Of a stretch of DNA of 42,804 nt, positions 16,446 to 23,349 are shown one piece after another. The notes below the pieces were generated by a model. That model was given only the letters and a program-made list of their open reading frames with translations. It was not told the origin of the DNA and did not search any database. The DNA is from Bacteroidales bacterium (GTDB lineage: Bacteria; Bacteroidota; Bacteroidia; Bacteroidales; F082). The position numbers were made by a program, and so were the translations under genes. Location of the stretch: contig JAFSJF010000077.1 of NCBI GenBank assembly GCA_017439405.1, positions 1 through 42,804 of the forward strand, read 5' to 3'. How positions within the stretch are numbered: the stretch's first letter is position 1; each line of letters opens with the position of its first letter.

Positions 16446-18323
16446 ATGAATAAACTCACTATGCAAACCCACAACATCGTGGACGAAAACATAAAGAAGA
16501 TTGCCGAACTCTTCCCCAACTGCCTCACCGAGCGGCTGAACGAGAAGGGGCAGCCCGAAGCGGCCATCGATTTTGACATGCTCCGCCAAGAGCTTTCAAT
16601 AGACATCGTGGAAGGCCCGGTGGAACGCTACCAGTTCACCTGGCCTGATAAGCGCAACGCCATCCGGCTGGCCAACGCACCCACCACCGACACGCTGCGC
16701 CCCTGCCGCGAGGAAAGCGTGGACTTCGACAACACCCAAAACCTCTATATCGAGGGCGACAACCTTCAGGTGCTGAAGCTTCTCCGCGAGAACTACTTGG
16801 GCAAGGTGAAAATGATCTATATCGACCCACCTTACAACACAGGTAACGATTTTGTTTATAATGATGCCTTTGACACCAATAGAAACGAATGGAAACCTAT
16901 TAGTGGAAACTATGATGTGAAAGGAAACTGGCTCAATGACCGATATGACATCAACTCAGAAAGCAACGGCCGCTTCCACACCGACTGGCTCAATATGATT
17001 TACCCCCGACTGAAAGTGGCGAAGGACTTGCTGAGTGAAGACGGAGTGATTTTTATAAGCATTGATGATAATGAGCAAGAGAACTTGAAAAAGGTTTGTG
17101 ATGAAGTGTTTGGTTCTCGGAATTTCATTGCTGAATTGGTTTGGGAACGGGCCTATGCTCCAAAGAACGACGCTCGATTTGTCTCTAACAGCCACGATTA
17201 TATTTTGATGTTCGCGAAAAATATTGATGTTTTCGTGATAGGCAGGCTTGATAGGACAGAAGAAGCAAATGCAAGGTATTCAAATCCTGATAATGACCCA
17301 CGCGGAGTGTGGAAGCCGAGTGATATTTCGGTAAAAACATATAACGCAGCTTGCGATTATCCCATAACGACGCCCTCCGGGCGTATAGTAGAGCCTCCAG
17401 CAGGGCGCTGCTGGAGTCTCTCTAAAAACTCGTTTTTAGAGAGACTCCAGGATAACCGGATTTGGTTTGGTCCAAATGGTGATAGTGTTCCTTCAATGAA
17501 AAGGTTTTTATCAGAATTGAAGTTTGATGGCATGGCACCTACCTCGATTTTGTTCTACAAAGAAGTTGGGCACAGTCAAGAGGGCGCAAAGGAAGTCGTT
17601 TCATTGTTTGGCGACAAAGGCGTTTTTGATGGTCCAAAACCTGTGCGTTTGCTCGAAAGACTTTTGACTTTAGCCAATTTATATGACGATTCAATTATCC
17701 TCGATTTCTTTTCTGGAAGTGCTACAACCGCTCATGCTGTGATGAAACGGAATGCTGAAAAAGACATGAATCTGAAATACATCCTCGTTCAATTACCCGA
17801 AAAAGTCAGTGAAAAGAAAAAAGACCAAGGCTTTTCCACCATCTGCGAAATCGGCAAGGAGCGCATCCGCCGTGCAGGGAAGAAGATCAAGGAAGAATCG
17901 CCATTAACCACACAAAATTTGGATACAGGCTTCCGTGTACTAAAACTCGACTCCAGCAACATGCAGGATGTCTATTACCGCCCGGAGGACTCAACGGAGC
18001 AGACCCTGTTTGAGGACAACATCAAGCCCGACCGCTCGTCAGAGGACTTGCTCTTCCAAGTGATGCTGGAGTGCAACCTGCCGCTGTCCGCCAAAATCGA
18101 AACCGAGAAAATAGCCGGCAAGGAAGTGTTCTCCGTCAACGAGGGCTACCTCATCGCCTGCTTCGACGAAAAGGTGAACGAGGACGTCATCAAGGAAGTG
18201 GCCAAACGTCAGCCCTACTACTTCGTCATGCGCGATAGCAGCTTGGCCACCGACAACGTGGCGGACAACTTTGAGCAGATTTGGATGGCTTATAGTAAGG
18301 ATACGATAAGAAGAATCATTTAG
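16446..18323 (+). CDS. mod: Type III restriction-modification methyltransferase (Mod), N6-adenine, beta class
   Basis: Methylates an adenine in an asymmetric site and supplies DNA recognition for the Mod-Res complex. The 625-residue protein shows beta-class order: motif IV DPPYNTGND at about 127-135, then a long central part, then AdoMet motif I IILDFFSGSATTAHAVM near 417-433. The central target-recognition part contains PITTPSGR...PPAGRCW...DNRIWFG, typical of type III Mod. Base composition changes inside the gene: the ends (to about 16840 and from about 17825) use GC-rich codons like the helicase, while the middle is AT-richer, consistent with a swapped recognition domain. A group of strong hairpins lies at 17371-17450. 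A near-identical copy of its first 29 codons is at 14261. Its intact start lies directly after rloB, and cassette 3 follows it. Confidence 0.93.
   Translation: MNKLTMQTHNIVDENIKKIAELFPNCLTERLNEKGQPEAAIDFDMLRQELSIDIVEGPVERYQFTWPDKRNAIRLANAPTTDTLRPCREESVDFDNTQNLYIEGDNLQVLKLLRENYLGKVKMIYIDPPYNTGNDFVYNDAFDTNRNEWKPISGNYDVKGNWLNDRYDINSESNGRFHTDWLNMIYPRLKVAKDLLSEDGVIFISIDDNEQENLKKVCDEVFGSRNFIAELVWERAYAPKNDARFVSNSHDYILMFAKNIDVFVIGRLDRTEEANARYSNPDNDPRGVWKPSDISVKTYNAACDYPITTPSGRIVEPPAGRCWSLSKNSFLERLQDNRIWFGPNGDSVPSMKRFLSELKFDGMAPTSILFYKEVGHSQEGAKEVVSLFGDKGVFDGPKPVRLLERLLTLANLYDDSIILDFFSGSATTAHAVMKRNAEKDMNLKYILVQLPEKVSEKKKDQGFSTICEIGKERIRRAGKKIKEESPLTTQNLDTGFRVLKLDSSNMQDVYYRPEDSTEQTLFEDNIKPDRSSEDLLFQVMLECNLPLSAKIETEKIAGKEVFSVNEGYLIACFDEKVNEDVIKEVAKRQPYYFVMRDSSLATDNVADNFEQIWMAYSKDTIRRII
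17371..17450 (+). repeat. Three adjacent perfect inverted repeats inside mod
   Basis: CGCCC-TCC-GGGCG at 17371-17383; CTCCAGCAG-GGCG-CTGCTGGAG at 17395-17416; and an 18-bp perfect stem, CTGGAGTCTCTCTAAAAA (17411-17428), with loop CTCG and its exact complement at 17433-17450. The second and third share CTGGAG, so they are mutually exclusive. The DNA still encodes the conserved Mod segment SGRIVEPPAGRCWSLSK...LQDNRIWFG in frame. Confidence 0.9.
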
Positions 18324-18356
18324 AATTATTGTCACGAATAGAATCTGACTTTTTTG

Positions 18357-18364
18357 TATTTTTG
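18357..18364 (+). promoter_or_regulatory. -7 element of cassette 3
   Basis: TATTTTTG in the 61-bp gap after mod, 20 nt before the ATG at 18385. Like cassettes 1 and 2, this gives the pair its own start of transcription. No convincing -33 TTTG at standard distance. Confidence 0.55.
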
Positions 18365-18384
18365 CATCAATATAATAATCATTT

Positions 18385-19524
18385 ATGACTGAATATCTTA
18401 AAATATCAAATTTTGGTCCGATAGTTGAAGTTGAATTGGACAATATAGCGCCATTCACCATCTTGGTTGGCGAGTCTGGTAGCGGTAAGAGTACGATTCT
18501 GAAAGTATTATCCCTTTTTAGATGGATATACAAAAGGGTTGTTCTGCGCTCGTATGTAAAACAAGCTAATATTAATAAAACGGGTATCGGTTTCCAAATG
18601 AAAACCCTTCTTAAAACGTCGTGTTTGGAGGAATATTTGAAGACCGATACAGAAATTGTTTACAGAAGAAATGATTATGAGATATCCTATAGAAACAAGA
18701 AGTTGAATGCCCAATCAACGATTCCAGTTTCGCAATTGAGCTTGGAAAAGATATGTTTTGTCTCCGACAAACGTTCTATGATACCGGATTTCCTTGACAA
18801 TAAAATGGAACGTAGAATAGCCAATTTCCATTTGCAAGATACGATGGACAATTTTTTGCTGGCAACCAATTCCATTCAATCATTCCCTGTAGATTACCTG
18901 AATGTTAGGCTTTCCGTGGTGAAAACAAATGCAGGAATCCAGTACATGATACATGGAACAAGCGAAGAGAAGTATTCCATAAAACTGAAAAACGCTTCTT
19001 CTGGAACACAAACTGTACTTCCGTTGAGTATGATAGTGGAGTATTATGCACGGCATTTTGACCCTAAAAAATCAATGGATTCCTCGTTGTTCCAATATTT
19101 GCAAGACAATGACAGACTGAAAGATTTCAACACGGCAAAGAACATCGGTGAAATTGAGCAGAAAAACGTTCACATACTAATTGAAGAGCCTGAATTGAGT
19201 TTGTATCCGGAAAGTCAATGCCATCTGATAGATTATTTGGTGGACCGTTGCTTCTTCCATCGCCCGCAATATAATATGACATTGATGATGGCCACTCACA
19301 GTCCGTATATAGTGAATTATATCAATCTTTTGCTCCGTAGAGAACAGAAACTTGTGCCCGATATGGCGGATGTGAGGATAAAACCGTCTGATGTAGATAT
19401 ATATCAGATAGTGGATGGACAAGCCTTGTCGCTGAAAATAGAGACAGAGGGAAACGTGTTGATTGACGCCCGATTGATGTCTGATCCTATTTCTGAAATC
19501 TATCGCGAATACAATAGTTTGTGA
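18385..19524 (+). CDS. Cassette 3 AAA/ABC-type ATPase
   Basis: A 379-residue ATPase of the AAA_15/AAA_21 class, distinct from the other two. It begins KISNFGPIVEVEL, with Walker A GESGSGKST at about residues 29-37. The signature-like ASSGTQTVLPL is near 208, Walker B ILIEEPELSLYP near 265-276 and the switch histidine MMATHSPYIVNYIN near 305. The small insert between ATP-binding halves (about 170 residues) suggests a compact SMC-like head without a long coiled coil. It is AT-rich relative to mod's ends and to res. The partner starts 2 nt after the stop (or overlaps it by GTGA if GTG 19521 is used). ATPases of this type form many anti-phage pairs; which signal it senses cannot be told. Confidence 0.82.
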   Translation: MTEYLKISNFGPIVEVELDNIAPFTILVGESGSGKSTILKVLSLFRWIYKRVVLRSYVKQANINKTGIGFQMKTLLKTSCLEEYLKTDTEIVYRRNDYEISYRNKKLNAQSTIPVSQLSLEKICFVSDKRSMIPDFLDNKMERRIANFHLQDTMDNFLLATNSIQSFPVDYLNVRLSVVKTNAGIQYMIHGTSEEKYSIKLKNASSGTQTVLPLSMIVEYYARHFDPKKSMDSSLFQYLQDNDRLKDFNTAKNIGEIEQKNVHILIEEPELSLYPESQCHLIDYLVDRCFFHRPQYNMTLMMATHSPYIVNYINLLLRREQKLVPDMADVRIKPSDVDIYQIVDGQALSLKIETEGNVLIDARLMSDPISEIYREYNSL

Positions 19525-19526
19525 TT

Positions 19527-20180
19527 ATGGAGGACTTGTTGAAAAACCAGTTTGTGAGCGTTATTAATGCCGAACGCATAGGAACAGCTCCTCCTTGGAC
19601 TGCAGAGCCTGTTGTTCGTTATGAAGATATTTCAGAGCGTGAATTTGATGTTGTTGACTCAAAAGAAGACCCTACTACAATCAGACGTGAACTTGGACGA
19701 GGAACAGCGTCTTACATTAATGGGAAGGGTTATGTCTTAAGATTTGTCTCTTTTGACGATTATCTTCATCAATTTATTTATGATGATGGTCGAGGGAACA
19801 CTCAAAAGAGTATGTTGAAACCACATACGAAAATGGCGGATTTACTTGTCTATGACAGGAGTGGTGACAGCGTATATTTTTTAGTGCATGAACTTTGTGT
19901 TGGTAGTATTGCCAACAAGCGTGCGAAAGCAAAGATTCAATTAAATTCCACGCTGAACATGTTGTATAAGTCAAATGAAATTAAAGATTTTATCAACTCT
20001 TTTGATAACAAGATTTGTTATTTGTCTGCTGACGACGGAAGAATTGCCACTCCAAATCAAGTTGCAGAGGGTTTTATGAAGTCGTATGATATTATCCCAG
20101 ATCCTTCTCCTTTTACGTTTGGCAAAATAAAGACATGCGGTTTTACCGCCTACGAGACAAGTATTATTGATTTGAAATAA
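19527..20180 (+). CDS. Cassette 3 partner, unrecognised protein with a possible PD-(D/E)XK-like core
   Basis: A 217-residue protein I do not recognise. ATG 19527 is chosen; GTG at 19521 is the alternative. No signal peptide or membrane segment is seen. The middle has a pattern that could be a degenerate PD-(D/E)XK nuclease: KMADLLVYDRSGDSVYFLVHELCVGS near residues 100-125 (Asp, then Glu at the end of the next strand) followed by NKRAKAKIQLNSTL (Lys and Gln in helix positions). The canonical E-x-K triplet is absent, so this is weak. The C-terminal part (NKICYLSADDGRIATPNQVAEGFMKSYDI) gives no hint. By position, it takes the role of RloB or the TOPRIM protein in the sister cassettes, hence a candidate effector or antidote. 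Confidence 0.6.
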   Translation: MEDLLKNQFVSVINAERIGTAPPWTAEPVVRYEDISEREFDVVDSKEDPTTIRRELGRGTASYINGKGYVLRFVSFDDYLHQFIYDDGRGNTQKSMLKPHTKMADLLVYDRSGDSVYFLVHELCVGSIANKRAKAKIQLNSTLNMLYKSNEIKDFINSFDNKICYLSADDGRIATPNQVAEGFMKSYDIIPDPSPFTFGKIKTCGFTAYETSIIDLK

Positions 20181-20186
20181 GTATTC

Positions 20187-20240
20187 GTAAAATTCACATT
20201 CAACGTACAACAACTCCAGTCCGTTACGGTACAAACCATC
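20187..20240 (+). pseudogene. Diverged remnant of a res 5' end
   Basis: Read from 20187 this gives VKFTFNVQQLQSVTVQTII, which aligns codon for codon with the true start of res, MKFKFKIQQYQSDAVESTV; 36 of the first 48 bases agree. It lacks a start codon and lies in the same frame as res with no stop between, only 7 nt after the cassette 3 partner stop. It mirrors the mod fragment behind cassette 1: a truncated start of the next backbone gene, then the real gene. Confidence 0.72.
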
Positions 20241-20273
20241 ATAGCGTCGCCATCAAATTTAGTATCTAATCTT

Positions 20274-23200
20274 ATGAAATTCAAATTCAAAATACAGCAA
20301 TACCAGTCCGATGCGGTGGAAAGCACCGTTTCGGTTTTTGCGGGTCAGCCCTCGCGCGACGCTTTCCAATTCAGAAGAGATTTGGGCAAGCGCAAGTCTC
20401 AGCAGAAAATGGAATTCGAAGACGAATTTGTGGGCTACCGCAATAGCGACATCGAGCTGAGCGACCAGCAGCTTTTAGACAGCATCCGCAAGATTCAAGA
20501 CGGTCAGGACATCAAGCAGTCGCCCCGCCTTGTGAGCGACTTGGGTCGCCTCGGGTTGGACATCGAAATGGAAACAGGCACGGGCAAGACCTACGTCTAT
20601 ATCAAGACCATGTTTGAGCTGAACAAACGCTACGGCTGGAACAAGTTCATTGTGGTAGTGCCGTCTATTGCCATCCGCGAAGGTGTCAACAAGAGCTTCA
20701 CCATGCTCGAAGACCATTTCATGGAACATTACGGCAAGAAAGCCCGTTTCTTCATCTACAACTCGTCCAACCTCCAGCAACTGGATTCTTACTCCAGCGA
20801 TGCGGGCATCAATGTGATGATCATCAACACGCAGGCCTTCGCCAAGGATTTGAACGAGGATAAAAAGACCAAGGCAGGCTTAATTATCTACTCTGAGCGC
20901 GACGACTTCGGCAGTCGCAAGCCCATCGATGTGATCGCCGCCAACCGTCCCATCATCATCATGGATGAGCCTCAAAAGATGGAAGGTCAAGCCACCCAAA
21001 AAGCCCTGCGTCGCTTCAACCCACTCTTTTTGCTCTATTACTCGGCCACCCACAAAACCCAACATAACTGCATCTATGCCCTCGATGCGCTGGATGCCTT
21101 CAAACAGAAACTGGTGAAGAAGATTCAGGTGAAAGGCTTTGAAGTGAAAAACCTCAAAGGCACCAGTTCCTACCTCTATCTCGACGACATCATCCTTTCC
21201 AAGAACCAGCCCCCAATGGTGCGTCTCGAAATGGAAGTAGAAACCAACTCGGGCGTGAAGAAAATCATGAAGAAACTGGGGCATGGCGACAGCCTCTATA
21301 GCGCCTCAGGACTTTTGGAATACAAGGACTTCACCATTTCCGACATCGATGCTTTCCACAACACCGTCACCTTCCTCAACGGCGTGAAAATTGCCAAAGG
21401 CGAAGTGTATGGCGACAGCAGCGAAGAAGCCATGCAGCGCGTCCAAATCCGCGAAACCATCGCTTCGCATTTCGAAAAGGAACGCGACCTGTTCAAGCGG
21501 GGAATCAAAACCCTGTCGTTGTTTTTCATCGACGAAGTGGCCCACTACAAGAGCTACAACAGCGAAGGCGAAGAGGTGCATGGCCCGTTCTGGAAAATCT
21601 TCGAGGAAGAATACACTCGGATATTGAACGAAAACTTGTCCCTATTTGAAGATGACTATCAAAAGTATCTCCTCCAGTTCGATGCCTCGCAAGTCCACAA
21701 CGGCTATTTTTCCATCGACAAGAAAGGCCACGCGGTCAACAGTGCTACAGGTCGCGGCACCGACATTTCCGATGATATTTCAGCCTACGACCTCATCCTG
21801 AAGAACAAAGAGCGTCTGCTGAGCTTCGACGAGCCTACCCGCTTCATCTTCTCACACTCCGCCCTTCGTGAGGGCTGGGACAATCCCAACGTGTTCCAGA
21901 TTTGCACCCTTCGTCACGCCGCTTCTGCTATCGCCAAGCGTCAGGAAGTGGGCCGAGGCCTCCGCATCTGTGTTGACCAACAAGGCAACCGCATGGACTT
22001 GGAAGAACTGGGTGAGGAGATGGTACACGACATCAACAAGCTCACCGTCATTGCCAACGAAAGCTACAAGACTTTCGTGGCTGACCTGCAGCGCGAGACC
22101 AAAGATGCCCTTCGCGAGCGTCCCAACAAGGCCACTCCAGAGTATTTCCAAGGCAAGATGATCACTTTGGACGGCGAGAAATACACCTTGGACGCTCAGG
22201 ATGCAATGGCTATCTGTGGCTGGCTGGCAGGAAACGATTATTCCGACGTGAACTACCAAATCACGCAGAACTTCAAGGACGACTTGCAGAACGGAACGCT
22301 GGAGCCAATGGGCAAGAAACTGGCTGGCAAGGAAGAGCAGGTCATCACGCTCATCAAAGCCCTCTTCGACGATAGCATTTCTATCGAAGATATGATTGAG
22401 GACGGCAATGCATCCGCCGCAGCCACCAACCGCCTCAATGAGAACTTCAAAAAGAAAGAGTTCCAAGCCTTGTGGAATGAAATTAACCACAAGTACGTCT
22501 ATACCGTACATTACGACAGTAACGAGCTGATAGAAAAAGCCGTGAACGCCATCAATGCAGAGCTGATGGTCACCGAATTGAAATATGTGATGACCATTGG
22601 CGACCAGGAGTCTGTAGACACCTTTGGCGACACCAAAACCACCACCCAGAAGTTGGGAACGGTAAGCACTTCCTCGGTGAAATACGACTTGGTGGGCGAA
22701 GTGGCCAAGCGCACCACGCTCACCCGTCGCACGACGGCCACCATCCTGAAGAAGACACTCCCCAGCAAGTTGGCCATGTTCCGCAACAATCCCGAGGAGT
22801 TCATCAAGAACGTGAGCCGTATCATCCGAAACGAGAAGGCCACCATGATTGTGGAACATATCCAATACGACCGCATCGACCAGACCTACGACAGCGATAT
22901 TTTCACCAAAGACAAACACGCTAAGAATGTGTCGAAGGCCTATGCTGCGAAGAAACATATTATGGATTATGTCTTTACCGACGGCTACGCAGAGGAAAGT
23001 GTTGAAATGAAGTTTGCTAAAGACCTTGATGCCGCCACCGAAGTTTGTGTCTATGCCAAGTTGCCACGTTCCTTCCAAATCCCTACGCCCGTGGGCAACT
23101 ACGCTCCTGACTGGGCTATCGCCTTCAACCAAGGCGCGGTAAAACACATCTTCTTCATCGCTGAGACCAAAGGCTCAATGGACTCAATGCAACTGAAGAA

Positions 23201-23324
23201 AGTGGAAGAAGCAAAGATTGGTTGCGCCGAAAAGCTCTTCAACAACCTTTCCACTTCCCATGTCCGTTATCACAAGGTGGATAGTTACCAGACCATGCTG
23301 GATATAATGAAAGCGATGGATTAA
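20274..23324 (+). CDS. res: Type III restriction endonuclease subunit (Res)
   Basis: A 1,016-residue DEAD-type helicase-nuclease that, with Mod, translocates on or senses unmodified DNA and cuts it. Motifs: I METGTGKTYVY at about 98-108, II IIIMDEPQKMEG near 227-238, III YYSATHKT near 255, VI AKRQEVGRGLRI near 555-566. The C-terminal nuclease has YAPDWAIAF...HIFFIAETKG near 942-966, the PD...(D/E)XK arrangement with an intact Ala-Glu-Thr-Lys. All key residues are present, so the enzyme should be active. ATG 20274 fits the family start; an unterminated, in-frame 29-codon remnant lies just upstream but has no start codon. It is the last gene of the island; speA follows in convergent orientation 25 bp later. 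Confidence 0.94.
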   Translation: MKFKFKIQQYQSDAVESTVSVFAGQPSRDAFQFRRDLGKRKSQQKMEFEDEFVGYRNSDIELSDQQLLDSIRKIQDGQDIKQSPRLVSDLGRLGLDIEMETGTGKTYVYIKTMFELNKRYGWNKFIVVVPSIAIREGVNKSFTMLEDHFMEHYGKKARFFIYNSSNLQQLDSYSSDAGINVMIINTQAFAKDLNEDKKTKAGLIIYSERDDFGSRKPIDVIAANRPIIIMDEPQKMEGQATQKALRRFNPLFLLYYSATHKTQHNCIYALDALDAFKQKLVKKIQVKGFEVKNLKGTSSYLYLDDIILSKNQPPMVRLEMEVETNSGVKKIMKKLGHGDSLYSASGLLEYKDFTISDIDAFHNTVTFLNGVKIAKGEVYGDSSEEAMQRVQIRETIASHFEKERDLFKRGIKTLSLFFIDEVAHYKSYNSEGEEVHGPFWKIFEEEYTRILNENLSLFEDDYQKYLLQFDASQVHNGYFSIDKKGHAVNSATGRGTDISDDISAYDLILKNKERLLSFDEPTRFIFSHSALREGWDNPNVFQICTLRHAASAIAKRQEVGRGLRICVDQQGNRMDLEELGEEMVHDINKLTVIANESYKTFVADLQRETKDALRERPNKATPEYFQGKMITLDGEKYTLDAQDAMAICGWLAGNDYSDVNYQITQNFKDDLQNGTLEPMGKKLAGKEEQVITLIKALFDDSISIEDMIEDGNASAAATNRLNENFKKKEFQALWNEINHKYVYTVHYDSNELIEKAVNAINAELMVTELKYVMTIGDQESVDTFGDTKTTTQKLGTVSTSSVKYDLVGEVAKRTTLTRRTTATILKKTLPSKLAMFRNNPEEFIKNVSRIIRNEKATMIVEHIQYDRIDQTYDSDIFTKDKHAKNVSKAYAAKKHIMDYVFTDGYAEESVEMKFAKDLDAATEVCVYAKLPRSFQIPTPVGNYAPDWAIAFNQGAVKHIFFIAETKGSMDSMQLKKVEEAKIGCAEKLFNNLSTSHVRYHKVDSYQTMLDIMKAMD

Positions 23325-23349
23325 GCATCATCCCTATATCACTAATCCT

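Noticed and set aside
17411-17450. Intrinsic terminator inside mod
   Set aside because: The T run is part of the stem and no U tract follows the hairpin; the Mod frame continues with all motifs.
20181-20273. N-terminal extension of Res
   Set aside because: The frame is open but has no ATG, GTG or TTG start, and the intact start with the family N-terminus is at 20274.
21852-23147. 431-codon open frame on the minus strand
   Set aside because: Lies wholly antisense to res, whose helicase and nuclease motifs are intact; the antisense product is low-complexity and matches nothing.
8377-23324. DISARM or BREX system
   Set aside because: SNF2 helicase and methyltransferase recall DISARM, but DrmA, DrmB and DrmC homologues are absent; no BREX PglZ or BrxC is present. 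Mod/Res type III motifs explain the backbone.
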